Assembly: GCA_913061275.1 (NCBI GenBank) | Contig: CAJXSR010000001.1 | Location: forward strand, 1-64,000 | Reading direction: 5' to 3' | DNA length: 64,000 nucleotides | From: an uncultured Paracoccaceae bacterium | GTDB lineage: Bacteria > Pseudomonadota > Alphaproteobacteria > Rhodobacterales > Rhodobacteraceae | Part shown: positions 36,630 through 46,498 of the stretch, piece by piece | Numbering within the stretch: the first letter of the stretch is position 1 | Layout of the letters: the number at the start of each line of letters is the position of its first letter | Program-made: the position numbers and the translations under genes | Notes under the pieces: model-generated | What the model was told of the DNA's origin: nothing | The model's input: the letters and a program-made list of their open reading frames with translations, nothing else | Databases searched by the model: none

Positions 36630-37028
36630 ATGGAGGACACGGTTCTGGCTGAACGTGTTGAAGCAGCAGATGCTGCTGGTAAAAATATCCCGAGCATGTC
36701 GATGCTTGATTTGGTTCTGAACTCGCTTCAGGATGATAAAGCAGAGGATATTGTTACCATCGAATTACAAGGCAAATCGCAAATTGCGGACTATATGGTT
36801 GTGGCCTCTGGCCGCTCGACCCGTCAAGTTGCCGCGATCAGCGAAAAGCTTGCAAATAAGTTGAAGCAGAATATGGATGTACACGCACGTATAGAAGGCA
36901 AAGCCGCAGGTGACTGGGTGCTGCTGGATGCAGGCGATATTATTGTACATGTTTTTCGCCCTGAAGTGCGCGAATTTTATCAGCTTGAAAAAATGTGGCA
37001 GTCTTCAGGCGCGCCCGAAGGCGAATAA
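36630..37028 (+). CDS. rsfS: Ribosome silencing factor
   Basis: RsfS binds uL14 on the large ribosomal subunit and blocks subunit joining in starvation. The 132-residue protein has the family core (EDIVTIELQGKSQIADYMVVASGRSTRQVAAIS, DWVLLDAGDIIVHVF, FYQLEKMW). ATG 36630 is chosen over GTG 36621, which would lie too close to the AAGGA site. It has about 25 extra N-terminal residues compared with short homologues. Three bases separate it from rlmH, the usual pair. Confidence 0.93.
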   Translation: MEDTVLAERVEAADAAGKNIPSMSMLDLVLNSLQDDKAEDIVTIELQGKSQIADYMVVASGRSTRQVAAISEKLANKLKQNMDVHARIEGKAAGDWVLLDAGDIIVHVFRPEVREFYQLEKMWQSSGAPEGE

Positions 37029-37031
37029 TAT

Positions 37032-37502
37032 ATGCGCGTACAGATCAGTGTTGTAGGCCGCTTGCGCAATGGCCCCGAAAAAGACCTGATCGACGATTAT
37101 TTGACACGCTTTGAACGTACCGGACGGGCCTTAGGCATTACCGATGCAACCATCGTTGAGGTCGAAGATAAAAAAGGCAGCCGCCAGCAGGTTGAAGCCG
37201 AATTGCTGCTGAAATCCATTCCAAAAGGGGCCATTATCGTCACGCTGGATGAGCGCGGCAAATTGCTGACCTCCCCTGAATTTGCCACCCGCCTTGCAGA
37301 TTGGCGTGACAATGGTGCCCCTGTTGTCTGCTTTGTTATCGGCGGAGCTGACGGATTAATCAAAGAACTGCGCGCCCAAGCTGATGCCTCTATTTCTTTT
37401 GGCAAAATGGTCTGGCCCCACATGCTGGCCCGTGTCATGTTGTGTGAGCAGCTTTATCGCGCGGTCAGTATATTGGCAGGTAGCCCGTATCATCGGGTTT
37501 GA
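37032..37502 (+). CDS. rlmH: 23S rRNA pseudouridine-1915 N3-methyltransferase
   Basis: SPOUT-fold methyltransferase of 156 residues acting on helix 69 of 23S rRNA in assembled ribosomes. The knotted SAM site is seen in VCFVIGGADGL and the C-terminal SFGKMVWPHMLARVMLCEQLYRA. Second gene of rsfS-rlmH. Confidence 0.95.
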   Translation: MRVQISVVGRLRNGPEKDLIDDYLTRFERTGRALGITDATIVEVEDKKGSRQQVEAELLLKSIPKGAIIVTLDERGKLLTSPEFATRLADWRDNGAPVVCFVIGGADGLIKELRAQADASISFGKMVWPHMLARVMLCEQLYRAVSILAGSPYHRV

Positions 37503-37517
37503 ATAATCAATCTAAAA

Positions 37518-37538
37518 CATAATGTCCCAGTTGGGACG
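37518..37538 (-). repeat. Palindromic repeat, copy 2
   Basis: Bases 37518-37537 are the exact reverse complement of 299-318, including the palindrome TGTCCCA/TGGGAC. The outer A+T-rich flank is partly shared too. It lies 16 bases past the rlmH stop and 58 bases beyond the end of the convergent membrane hydroxylase gene. One outer base of the palindrome differs from copy 1 (G instead of A at 37538). Confidence 0.6.
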
Positions 37539-37595
37539 CATAGTTAATACATTGATTTTACTTGATTTACTCAAAAAACTTATAGGTGTTTTACC

Positions 37596-38315
37596 CTAAA
37601 CAACTGCCGCCCGCTCAATCTCAGCCTCTGTCAATCCATACTTCCCCGCAAACCGCAGGCGTGAGGATACAAGGCGTGGGTCATCAGGGCGTAATCCCAT
37701 TGTACGGATAAACTCCATACGTTGTTGTGATTTTAGCGCGTCGCGGTTTATGGCAGTTCCCATTGCACGGTCGATGATCTGCCCGCCGGGCGACACATGA
37801 AACCATTTGGAAAAATCACGAAAATGATGCTGATTATGCAACGTGGTCACATGCCGTTCAACCCAGACTTTCGGCACGCTTAAATGTGCAGTCATATGAA
37901 ACCACTCATAAAACAAAAACGTTCCAACCCCACCGATCAGAATAACCGCAGCGGCGATAGCCAATGCTAGCAGGGTGATGAACGATAGCACAAACCAAAG
38001 GGCAAAAAAGTTAAAGCACAGCATCGGGATGGCAAACCATACAGGAACAAAAAACAGCTCTTTATTAGTCGGAAAATCATGGTGGCCATAATGCACCTGA
38101 TACAGCAGATCAAACTGCCATTGCTTGCTGGGTGCTTTAAGGTGAAAAAGATAACGGTGAATCGAATATTCGTTCAGCATTTGGGTCAAGATACCTAAAG
38201 GTACCAGCAGCCAAACCCAAGCGGGGCCAGTGATTAAGGCAATCACCACACCAATAAACACAGCTAACGCCATAAGCTGCACGGATATGTGACTGAACAT
38301 AATTTTCAAACGCAT
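37596..38315 (-). CDS. Fatty acid hydroxylase / sterol desaturase family membrane protein
   Basis: A 239-residue membrane di-iron protein with four hydrophobic segments. It has the histidine clusters HRYLFH, HYGHH, HMTAH and HNQHH, matching the fatty acid hydroxylase superfamily (PF04116). Could hydroxylate fatty acyl, carotenoid or other lipid chains at the inner membrane; substrate unknown. No lipid gene is adjacent. The C-terminal 50 residues are hydrophilic. Confidence 0.82.
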   Translation of the reverse strand: MRLKIMFSHISVQLMALAVFIGVVIALITGPAWVWLLVPLGILTQMLNEYSIHRYLFHLKAPSKQWQFDLLYQVHYGHHDFPTNKELFFVPVWFAIPMLCFNFFALWFVLSFITLLALAIAAAVILIGGVGTFLFYEWFHMTAHLSVPKVWVERHVTTLHNQHHFRDFSKWFHVSPGGQIIDRAMGTAINRDALKSQQRMEFIRTMGLRPDDPRLVSSRLRFAGKYGLTEAEIERAAVV

Positions 38316-38445
38316 GATAAAATCCCTTTGTCCGCACTATACTGCGTGATTTAGCAAGGTCAAAACGCTACGTGGCGTCAGGATGCGTGGTTGAACCTTT
38401 GACTGTGGCGCATTAAGTAAAGACAAACGTAAAAGGACCCCTGAC

Positions 38446-39969
38446 ATGGCCACGCCAAAACCTGTTGTCTTATGCATTCTTGATGGTTGGGGCCTGCGCA
38501 AAGAAACTGCCAACAATGCGGTGGCTTTGGCTGATACGCCGACATTTGATCGCATCATGACGCAATGCCCTAGTGCTACTTTAATCACACACGGCCCCGA
38601 TGTGGGGCTGCCAGAAGGCCAAATGGGCAACTCTGAAGTTGGGCATATGAACATCGGTGCAGGCCGTGTTATGGAAATGGATTTGCGCCGCATTGAAGGT
38701 ATTATTGAACGCGGTGAACTGGCTGCGCTTCCCGCAATAGAGCGGTTTATTGCAGCCTTGAAAAACTCTGGTGGGGTCGCACATCTGGCGGGTGTTTTAT
38801 CGGATGGCGGGGTGCACAGCCATATTGACCATATGATCGAAACCGCACGTGTCATAACTGCCGCAGGAGTGCCTGTAGCTTTACACTTATTTGGTGACGG
38901 GCGTGATGTGGCACCAAAGTCAGCAAGTGAATATTTAACCCATTTGGAAACCGAATTAGCGGGTACGGTTAGTTTGGCGACTTTTTCAGGCCGTTACTAT
39001 ACTATGGATCGGGATAATCGTTGGCAACGTGTAGAAAAAGCGTATCGTGCGATTGTTTTGGGCGATGGCCCCCATGCAGATAAAGCGGAAGATGTGATTA
39101 AAGCCGCCTATGCGAATGGCATTTCAGATGAATTTTTTGAACCTACCGTTTTGAACAATTACTCTGGTATGAAGGATGGTGACGGTCTTTTGATTTTGAA
39201 CTTCCGTGCGGATCGCGCACGCGAACTTCTATCCGCTATTGCCGACCCGGGTTTTGCCGATTTCAAAACAGGTCCGCGCCCCACTTTGTCGATTGTAAGT
39301 GGGTACGCACAATATTCAGATCGGCACGATACCTATATGGATTGCGTGTTTCCCAATCGGGATATTAAGAACACTTTGGGGTCTTGGGTTGCAGACCACG
39401 GGTTAAAACAGTTCCGTATTGCTGAAACTGAAAAATACCCCCACGTGACGTTTTTTATGAACGGCGGGATAGAACAGCCAAATGATGCCGAAGATCGCTA
39501 TTTGGCCCCTAGCCCAAAAGTGGCGACCTATGATTTGCAACCCGAAATGTCATCTGCCGAGGTGACAGAGCATTTGGTGGATGCCATCACGGCAGGCATG
39601 TATGATTTGATAATCGTGAATTATGCCAACCCAGATATGGTAGGCCATACGGGTGATTTAAAGGCCGCAATGCAGGCATGTGCATCTGTTGATAAAGGGT
39701 TGGGGCAAGTTATTGATGCGCTACACGCACAAGATGGTGCGATGATTGTTTGTGCAGATCATGGGAATTGTGAAACTATGGTGAGCCCAGAAACAGGTGA
39801 GCCGCATACCGCGCACACAACAAACCCTGTGCCTGTGGTCTTGATCGGTGGACCAAAAGAGGCCAAGTTGCGTACAGATGGGCGATTGGCAGATTTGGCA
39901 CCCAGTCTTTTACACTTAATGGGCCTGAAGAAGCCCGAAGAAATGACAGGCGAAACGTTAATTTGTTAA
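38446..39969 (+). CDS. gpmI: 2,3-bisphosphoglycerate-independent phosphoglycerate mutase
   Basis: Manganese enzyme that interconverts 3- and 2-phosphoglycerate in glycolysis. At 507 residues it is full length; the nucleophile Ser lies in GNSEVGHMNIGAGR (about residue 64), and metal sites are in ILDGWG, GDGRDV, DHGNCE and HTTNPVP. AAAGGA precedes the ATG. Its last codons overlap the start of the EnvC-like gene, heading gpmI-envC-ctpA-rppH. Confidence 0.95.
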   Translation: MATPKPVVLCILDGWGLRKETANNAVALADTPTFDRIMTQCPSATLITHGPDVGLPEGQMGNSEVGHMNIGAGRVMEMDLRRIEGIIERGELAALPAIERFIAALKNSGGVAHLAGVLSDGGVHSHIDHMIETARVITAAGVPVALHLFGDGRDVAPKSASEYLTHLETELAGTVSLATFSGRYYTMDRDNRWQRVEKAYRAIVLGDGPHADKAEDVIKAAYANGISDEFFEPTVLNNYSGMKDGDGLLILNFRADRARELLSAIADPGFADFKTGPRPTLSIVSGYAQYSDRHDTYMDCVFPNRDIKNTLGSWVADHGLKQFRIAETEKYPHVTFFMNGGIEQPNDAEDRYLAPSPKVATYDLQPEMSSAEVTEHLVDAITAGMYDLIIVNYANPDMVGHTGDLKAAMQACASVDKGLGQVIDALHAQDGAMIVCADHGNCETMVSPETGEPHTAHTTNPVPVVLIGGPKEAKLRTDGRLADLAPSLLHLMGLKKPEEMTGETLIC

Positions 39970-41111
39970 GATTATTAAAATCAGCATTATTAACACTTTC
40001 AGTGGTGGCGTCCACTGTTCCCATAAGTGTGAATGCGGCAAGTACGCCAATGCAATTAGCAAAAACCGCCGCTGATGAGTTACAGGATGCAGCACTGGCT
40101 TTAAAATCAGCCGAAAAATCAAAAGATCGCATTTCGGCATTAAGCCTGACTGTTCATGCATATGAAAAAGGACTGCGTGCTGTGCGTGAAAGCTTACGCG
40201 CCGCGACAATTCGCGAACAGGTTTTACGCCTTGAGCTGGCCAGTCAACGTGACCAGATCAGCCAGTTGTTAGGTGTTTTACAAACCATGGAACGTGCCAG
40301 CACACCGTTGTTGATGATCCATCCCGCAGGGCCTATTGGCACGGCGCGTTCTGGTATGGTGATGTCAGAGGTGACACCTATGTTGCAGGCCCGCGCAGAA
40401 GAAATTCGTCTGCAACTGCAAGAGCTGGTGGGTTTAAGTGATTTGCAGAAAAATGCCGAAAAAGAATTAGTAGGTGGATTATCAGGTGCGCAAAACGCCC
40501 GCGTGGCACTTGCAAAAGCCATCAGTGAGCGTACAGAATTGCCGCTTCGTTTTGCCGCCGATCCAGTGCGTGTGCAAATTTTGGCAGATAATAGCGAAAC
40601 GCTTGATTTCTTTGCCAATGGATTAACGGATATACCACTTGAAGGCATCCCAGAGGAGCAAACCTCATTTCTGGCCTCTAAGGGCCGTCTGACATTGCCA
40701 ACAGACGGTGCCCTTTTAAGGGCTTTTTACGAGTCTGATGCCGCTGGCATAAAACGCCCTGGCATTCTGATAACAGCGCGGCCCTTATCCCTAGTTACAT
40801 CCCCAATGCCTGCTACAATTCGCTTCGCTGGTGCCTTTTTAGATTATGGAAAAGTTATCATATTAGAACCAGAACCGGGGTTTTTAATCGTGCTTGCAGG
40901 GCTAAACCAGATTTATGGGGAATTTGGCCAAATCGTGAATACGGGTGATCCAATAGGACTTTTAGGCGGAAAACAGCCCGCCGCTCAAGATTTTTTGATC
41001 GAAGCGTCAGAAGGTGGTGGCACTATTGGTCAAGAATCGCTCTATATAGAAGTTAGAAACAATGGTAAGCCTGTTGATCCAGCGACTTGGTTTGCCATTA
41101 ACAATATTTAG
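39963..41111 (+). CDS. EnvC-like murein hydrolase activator, degenerate LytM
   Basis: A 382-residue periplasmic protein with a signal peptide (about residues 1-26), a long coiled-coil region (about 30-170) and a C-terminal LytM/M23 fold ending in SLYIEVRNNGKPVDPATWF. The metal-binding His residues of active LytM enzymes are not seen, as expected for EnvC, which activates amidases at the division septum rather than cutting peptidoglycan itself. The TTG start overlaps the gpmI end by seven bases, so translation is coupled. The gpmI-envC-ctpA order is common in proteobacteria. Confidence 0.82.
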   Translation: MLRLLKSALLTLSVVASTVPISVNAASTPMQLAKTAADELQDAALALKSAEKSKDRISALSLTVHAYEKGLRAVRESLRAATIREQVLRLELASQRDQISQLLGVLQTMERASTPLLMIHPAGPIGTARSGMVMSEVTPMLQARAEEIRLQLQELVGLSDLQKNAEKELVGGLSGAQNARVALAKAISERTELPLRFAADPVRVQILADNSETLDFFANGLTDIPLEGIPEEQTSFLASKGRLTLPTDGALLRAFYESDAAGIKRPGILITARPLSLVTSPMPATIRFAGAFLDYGKVIILEPEPGFLIVLAGLNQIYGEFGQIVNTGDPIGLLGGKQPAAQDFLIEASEGGGTIGQESLYIEVRNNGKPVDPATWFAINNI

Positions 41112-41120
41112 GAAAGCAAA

Positions 41121-42452
41121 ATGAGAAAAATTCTTTTAGCAGCCACTTGTGGCACATTGGCAGGCTTTTTGCTGACCGCAAATTTTACTGGCCCATTGAT
41201 TGCCCAAGAAACGGAACGCACAAAATCTACCTATGAACATCTTGATTTGTTCGGCGATGTGTTTGAACGCATCCGTTCAAGTTATGTTGAAGATGTAGAT
41301 GAGGAAAAGCTGATACAAAGTGCGATTAACGGTATGTTAACCTCGTTAGATCCGCATTCAAATTTCATGGTAGCAGAAGAGTTTGACTCGATGCGTGTGC
41401 AAACTCGCGGTGAATTTGGCGGGCTAGGCATTGAGGTTACGCAGGAAAACGGATTTGTTAAGGTCGTGACCCCGATTGATGATACGCCCGCAGAAAAAGC
41501 AGGCGTTCAGGCTGGTGACTTTATTACCAAAGTTGACGGAGAGCCGACGCTGGGAATGACATTAAGTGATGCGGTTGATCTGATGCGTGGCCCTATTGGA
41601 TCAGAGATTATCATCACGATTGTGCGTGAAGGAACCGATGAGCCGTTTGATATAACGATCATACGCGACCAGATTAAAGTTAAAGCAGCACGTGTTCGCA
41701 TTGAAGGTGATACAATCATCATGCGAGTTTCAGGATTTACAGAGCAGACCCATAAAAACCTGAAAGAAGGCATTGCCAAGCAAATTGAAAAAGCTGGTGG
41801 TATCAAAAAAGTTAGTGGTTTTGTGCTGGATCTGCGCAACAATCCAGGTGGCTTGTTAACACAAGCGGTATTGGTGTCAGATGCGTTTTTAGAAAAAGGT
41901 GAAATCGTATCTACACGGGGCCGCAATTCGCAAGACAGTGATAGACGCAACGCCACACCGGGCGATTTGACCGCAGGTAAACCTTTGGTGGTTTTAATCA
42001 ACGGCGGTTCTGCATCAGCATCTGAAATTGTTGCAGGTGCATTGCAAGATCATCACCGTGCGGTGGTTATTGGCACACGAAGCTTCGGTAAAGGTTCCGT
42101 TCAGACAATCATGCCCCTGCAAAGCGGCTCTGGTATAAAACTGACAACAGCGCGCTATTACACCCCTTCAGGCCGGTCAATTCAGGCCCTTGGCGTATCA
42201 CCTGACATCGTAGTTGAACAACGCCTACCCAAAGCAGACGCGGCAGAGGGCGCAGAAAACACTGGCCAACGATTCGAGTCTGATTTGCGGGGATCGCTTT
42301 CAAATGACAGTCTGACAGAGGATCAGAAAATGTTGTTGGAAGAGGAACAAAAGGCACAAGAAGCCTCTGCAAAACTACGCGATCAAGATTACCAACTTTC
42401 TTATGCGTTGGATGTGCTAAAAGGCTTAACTGTCTTATCTTCTGCAAACTAA
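41121..42452 (+). CDS. ctpA: Carboxy-terminal processing protease, S41 family
   Basis: Periplasmic serine protease of 443 residues: N-terminal signal/anchor, a PDZ domain (about 85-170; FGGLGIEVT...GDFITKVDG) and the S41 catalytic domain with the Ser in [15 protein letters not shown] (about 298) and the Lys in RSFGKGSVQ (about 322). CtpA-type proteases trim exported proteins and peptidoglycan hydrolases. It follows the EnvC-like gene by nine bases. AGGAAAG precedes the ATG. Confidence 0.94.
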   Translation: MRKILLAATCGTLAGFLLTANFTGPLIAQETERTKSTYEHLDLFGDVFERIRSSYVEDVDEEKLIQSAINGMLTSLDPHSNFMVAEEFDSMRVQTRGEFGGLGIEVTQENGFVKVVTPIDDTPAEKAGVQAGDFITKVDGEPTLGMTLSDAVDLMRGPIGSEIIITIVREGTDEPFDITIIRDQIKVKAARVRIEGDTIIMRVSGFTEQTHKNLKEGIAKQIEKAGGIKKVSGFVLDLRNNPGGLLTQAVLVSDAFLEKGEIVSTRGRNSQDSDRRNATPGDLTAGKPLVVLINGGSASASEIVAGALQDHHRAVVIGTRSFGKGSVQTIMPLQSGSGIKLTTARYYTPSGRSIQALGVSPDIVVEQRLPKADAAEGAENTGQRFESDLRGSLSNDSLTEDQKMLLEEEQKAQEASAKLRDQDYQLSYALDVLKGLTVLSSAN

Positions 42453-42462
42453 AGGGCCCACT

Positions 42463-42948
42463 ATGACCGAAGAAGAAATTCTGGCCCTACCTTATCGGCC
42501 TTGCGTCGGCATGATGATTTGTAATCGTGATGGTGGCGTATTTGCAGGGCAAAGGCTTGATGGGTATGGTGATGCTTGGCAAATGCCCCAAGGTGGCGTG
42601 GAAAAAGGTGAAGAACCCCAAACCGCCGCTTTGCGCGAATTGGAAGAAGAAACAGGTATTCCTGCCGATGCGGTTACTGTTGCGGCAGAAACATCGGATT
42701 GGATACCTTATGACTTACCACATCATATCGTCCCGAAATTGTGGAAGGGTCGCTATCGAGGTCAAAAACAAAAATGGTTTTTGATGCGCTTTGACGGGGA
42801 TGATGCGTTGATTAACATCAACACCAAAGAACCCGAATTTGGCGCATGGGCATGGTTGCCACCTGAAAAACTATTGCAGCTAATTGTACCCTTCAAACGC
42901 GATACCTATGAACGCGTCATTCGGGAATTTCAGGCAAAACTATCGTGA
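42463..42948 (+). CDS. rppH: RNA pyrophosphohydrolase
   Basis: NUDIX enzyme of 161 residues that removes pyrophosphate from mRNA 5' ends to start decay. [12 protein letters not shown] and the NUDIX box [22 protein letters not shown], then the RppH-type [11 protein letters not shown], are present. AAAGGG lies before the ATG. Ten bases after ctpA; its stop overlaps the next gene's GTG (GTGA). Confidence 0.93.
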   Translation: MTEEEILALPYRPCVGMMICNRDGGVFAGQRLDGYGDAWQMPQGGVEKGEEPQTAALRELEEETGIPADAVTVAAETSDWIPYDLPHHIVPKLWKGRYRGQKQKWFLMRFDGDDALININTKEPEFGAWAWLPPEKLLQLIVPFKRDTYERVIREFQAKLS

Positions 42949-43403
42949 TACGACTGGGGGCAATGGGTGTTTTGTTCACTGCCCTCGCCACGCAAGCGGC
43001 GGCCCTTAGTTGTGCGCCACCAGACATTAAACGCACATTTAACTACCTGCACACATCCCCTAAAACTTACGTTATGGGATTTGGGAAAATTACTGCGCTG
43101 GAAACTATCCCTGAATATGTGCGCGGCGAAGAGCGCCACATTTCCGCAGAGTTTGAAGGTGTGTTTTTAGGGCCATCAGGCCAAACTAAACAACAATCCG
43201 CCCTACTTACAGTAGACACAACATGCGTATCTGTCTGGTGCGGAAATTTTCCAAAAACAGATAAACAAATGTTGGTGTTTCTACAAAAAACAGACGTTGG
43301 CTATCGGATGGAATCTGGCCCGTGCGGCGGGCATTTCAAAATATCACCAACATCTAAAGATATAAGAAACTTGAAACGCTGCCTGAAAAAAAATGGCTGT
43401 TAA
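42945..43403 (+). CDS. Secreted cysteine-containing protein of unknown function
   Basis: A 152-residue exported protein that I do not recognise. The GTG start overlaps the rppH stop by four bases. Residues 1-20 form a signal peptide ending in AALS, followed by a Cys-rich body: Cys residues occur near 23, 93, 98, 124, 146 and 152, enough for three disulfides in the periplasm. The central part ([33 protein letters not shown]) looks like a small beta barrel. Last gene of the gpmI-to-rppH run. Confidence 0.65.
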   Translation: MIRLGAMGVLFTALATQAAALSCAPPDIKRTFNYLHTSPKTYVMGFGKITALETIPEYVRGEERHISAEFEGVFLGPSGQTKQQSALLTVDTTCVSVWCGNFPKTDKQMLVFLQKTDVGYRMESGPCGGHFKISPTSKDIRNLKRCLKKNGC

Positions 43404-43406
43404 GGG

Positions 43407-44873
43407 TTAGCGCGATAAGGTTCGTTGAACCGCATCCAACCACATAGCGTAGTCTTTTTGTCTGTCAGCCTCTGCCATTGCAGGTAAAAACCGTTTTTCC
43501 AACTGCCATGTTTGTTTAAACACATCAGGTTCTGGGTAAAGACCTACGGCCAGACCCGCTAAATAGGCCGCCCCTTTTGCGGTTGTTTCCGTTACTTCAG
43601 GCCGATCTACAGGTGCGTTTAATTGGTTAGACAAATATTGCATTGTCCAATCACTGGCGGTCATTCCACCGTCTACGCGCAAAACTGTATCTGCACCGCC
43701 GCGCCAATCTTTGCGCATCGCTTCTAATAAATCACGGGTTTGAAAAGCCACACTTTGTAAGGCTGCTTTGGCAAACTCTTTTGGGCCAGAATTGCGCGTC
43801 AGCCCATAAATTGCCCCACGACAATCCGCATCCCAATAGGGCGCACCAAGGCCCGTAAAGGCAGGCACGATAACCACAGATTGTTCAGAGTCTGCTGTTT
43901 CTGCCAGATTTTGCGTATCTTTGGCATCATCAATAATTTGCAACCCATCACGCAACCATTGCACAACAGCACCTGCAATAAAGATCGACCCTTCCAGTGC
44001 GTAGGTTGGTTTACCACCCAGCTGATAGGCAATCGTGGTCAACAAACGATTATGCGATTGCACCGCTTTTGGCCCTGTATTTAAAAGCGCAAAACAACCT
44101 GTGCCATAGGTAGATTTCATCATGCCCACATCAAAACAGGCCTGCCCTATACCTGCCGCTTGCTGGTCGCCCGCAACACCCCTGATTGGGATGGCTTTGC
44201 CGAAAATATCGGCCTGAACCTCGCCGAAATCATCGGAACAATCTTTGACTGTTGGCAGCATATTTTTCGGAATATCAAACAGCTTTAACAGATCATCATC
44301 CCACGCGCCGTCATGTATATTATAAAGCATGGTGCGTGATGCGTTGGTGGCATCAGTTGCGTGAACCTTACCACCTGTCAAACGCCAGATCAGGAAGCTA
44401 TCAATGGTTCCGCAAAGCAAATCCCCTGCTTTCGCACGTGCGCGGGCATCTGGGACATTATCCAAAAGCCAGTTGATTTTAGTTGCAGAAAAATACGGAT
44501 CAAGCAGCAGGCCAGTTTTTTCTGTGACCATCGGTTCATGACCTTTGGCTTTCAGATTAGCACAGTAATCCGAGGTGCGCCGATCTTGCCAGACGATTGC
44601 ATTGTAAATTGCTTTACCAGTTGCTTTATCCCAAATAACAACGGTTTCGCGCTGGTTGGTAATCCCTATGGCCATCGCATCATGTGTTAAGGCCTGTTTG
44701 CAGGTTGCAAGGGTTGTTTCCCAGATTTCTTCTGGATCATGTTCCACCCAGCCCGCTTTGGGAAATATCTGGCGAAACTCTTTTTGCCCCGTAGAGACAG
44801 GGCGAAGGTCACCATCGAACAATATAGCCCTGCTGGATGTAGTACCCTGATCTATCGCTAAAATATAACTCAT
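43407..44873 (-). CDS. glpK: Glycerol kinase
   Basis: Phosphorylates glycerol to sn-glycerol 3-phosphate. FGGY-family kinase of 488 residues from [15 protein letters not shown], with the signatures [14 protein letters not shown] and [20 protein letters not shown]. The start at 44873 overlaps the glpD stop (ATGA), which is far better supported than a longer frame running 36 codons into glpD. No glpF or transporter is adjacent. Confidence 0.95.
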   Translation of the reverse strand: MSYILAIDQGTTSSRAILFDGDLRPVSTGQKEFRQIFPKAGWVEHDPEEIWETTLATCKQALTHDAMAIGITNQRETVVIWDKATGKAIYNAIVWQDRRTSDYCANLKAKGHEPMVTEKTGLLLDPYFSATKINWLLDNVPDARARAKAGDLLCGTIDSFLIWRLTGGKVHATDATNASRTMLYNIHDGAWDDDLLKLFDIPKNMLPTVKDCSDDFGEVQADIFGKAIPIRGVAGDQQAAGIGQACFDVGMMKSTYGTGCFALLNTGPKAVQSHNRLLTTIAYQLGGKPTYALEGSIFIAGAVVQWLRDGLQIIDDAKDTQNLAETADSEQSVVIVPAFTGLGAPYWDADCRGAIYGLTRNSGPKEFAKAALQSVAFQTRDLLEAMRKDWRGGADTVLRVDGGMTASDWTMQYLSNQLNAPVDRPEVTETTAKGAAYLAGLAVGLYPEPDVFKQTWQLEKRFLPAMAEADRQKDYAMWLDAVQRTLSR

Positions 44874-46384
44874 GGCTTTGCCTTTTTCATCCACGCATCC
44901 AGTGCAGTAATTTGCCTTTTGGTCAATCGTAACCCAAGCTTGGTTCTGCGCCATACCACATCTTGTGCAGTTTGCGCCCATTCATGGTTCATTAACCAGT
45001 ACACCTCGACTTCGGTCAAGCCCGCGCCAAAATGTTTGCCCATTTGTTTAACCGAAGTCATACCTTTCAACATTTCGGTTGCCTGCGTGCCATATGCCTT
45101 GAACATGCGGCGTACTTGGTCTTCATCCAAAAACGGGAAATCCCAGCGAAATTGGGCGATCAATTCGTCTTTTTGCTGCAAGGCAAAATCGCCGCCTGGC
45201 AAGTGGGCGTGATGTGTCCAAGGCTTGCCAATCATTTGGGTATACGGGGCAAGTTCGGCAACCACCTCTTCCGACAGCTTGCGAAAAGTGGTTATCTTGC
45301 CGCCAAAAATGTTAATCAAAGGGCTGCCGTCAATTTCACGCACTTTAATCTCGTAATCGCGTGAGGCGGATTTAGCATCCCCTTCATCATCGTCATTCAA
45401 TGGGCGCACACCTGCATAAGTCCAGATGATATCGTCAGTTGTGATCGCTTTTTTGAAATTCTTTGAAATGACATCACACAGATAAGCTGCCTCTTCAGGG
45501 CTACATTGTGGATTGGTAGGATCGCCTTCGTGGTCGGCATCTGTTGTGCCGATCAAGGTGAAGTCATTTTCATAAGGGATGGTGAATACCAGACGGCCGT
45601 CATCGATTTGAAAGAAGTAGGCGCGATCATGGTCGTATATTTTTGGCACAACAATATGTGAGCCCCGCACAAGACGGATTTTTTCAGGTGTCGTGGATTT
45701 CAGCTGATCTTCAATAATTGTTTTTACCCAAGGCCCACCTGCATTAATCAAAACCCGCGCTTGAACGCGCTTGGTTTTGCCTGTGTTCATATCTTTCAGG
45801 CTGGCAATCCATTGCCCGTCTTTCGGCTTTGCGGTTGTAAATTTGGTGCGCACCATAATCTGTGCGCCACGATCCGCTGCATCACGCGCGTTCAGCACTA
45901 CAAGGCGCGCATCATCAACAGCGCAATCGGAATATTCAAAACCGATTTTAATGTCGTCCACCAATGGGTTGCCTAACGGGCCTTTGTTTAGATGCACTGT
46001 TTTTGTGGGGGGTAGTAATTTACGCCCACCGATGTAATCGTAAATGAACAAACCTGCACGCAGCATCAACTTAGGGCGCATACCTTTGAGATGTGGAAGA
46101 ACGAAACGCATCGGCCAAGAAATATGCGGCATGTTGCGCAACAGAACTTCGCGCTCAATTAAAGCTTTTTTAACCAACCCAAACTCATAAAATTCCAGAT
46201 AGCGTAAGCCCCCATGAAACAGCTTTGTGGATGAGGATGAGGTTTCACCTGCCAAATCACCCTGCTCGACTAAGGCAACTTTTAGTCCACGTCCAACCGC
46301 ATCACGTGCAATACCGCAGCCGTTTACGCCACCACCTATTACCAAAACGTCGTATTGTTCCATAACGGTAATCATTTCTTTCAT
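44870..46384 (-). CDS. glpD: Aerobic glycerol-3-phosphate dehydrogenase
   Basis: Membrane-associated FAD enzyme that oxidises glycerol 3-phosphate to dihydroxyacetone phosphate and feeds electrons to ubiquinone. About 500 residues: FAD loop [35 protein letters not shown], and the C-terminal TYAGVRPL segment. Start may be ATG 46384, 46375 or 46363; none has a strong ribosome site. Upstream of and coupled to glpK. Divergent from the formaldehyde dehydrogenase. Confidence 0.94.
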   Translation of the reverse strand: MKEMITVMEQYDVLVIGGGVNGCGIARDAVGRGLKVALVEQGDLAGETSSSSTKLFHGGLRYLEFYEFGLVKKALIEREVLLRNMPHISWPMRFVLPHLKGMRPKLMLRAGLFIYDYIGGRKLLPPTKTVHLNKGPLGNPLVDDIKIGFEYSDCAVDDARLVVLNARDAADRGAQIMVRTKFTTAKPKDGQWIASLKDMNTGKTKRVQARVLINAGGPWVKTIIEDQLKSTTPEKIRLVRGSHIVVPKIYDHDRAYFFQIDDGRLVFTIPYENDFTLIGTTDADHEGDPTNPQCSPEEAAYLCDVISKNFKKAITTDDIIWTYAGVRPLNDDDEGDAKSASRDYEIKVREIDGSPLINIFGGKITTFRKLSEEVVAELAPYTQMIGKPWTHHAHLPGGDFALQQKDELIAQFRWDFPFLDEDQVRRMFKAYGTQATEMLKGMTSVKQMGKHFGAGLTEVEVYWLMNHEWAQTAQDVVWRRTKLGLRLTKRQITALDAWMKKAKP

Positions 46385-46498
46385 TGTTTAAGGCGAACCT
46401 AAACCTGCCTTTTGAAACAGTCACCCTGTTTCTTGTAATTTGCTTGATTTTGACGCGACGTTCCAACATTGTAACTGAAATTTGATCGGAGAGATAAC

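Noticed and set aside
44450-44465. Third copy of the palindromic repeat (CTGGGACATTAT)
   Set aside because: Only one arm and part of the flank match, and it lies inside glpK coding sequence; likely coincidence.
44874-44981. 36-codon N-terminal extension of glpK with CxxC-like cysteines
   Set aside because: It is the out-of-frame image of the end of glpD; GlpK begins at [12 protein letters not shown] with an ATGA overlap.
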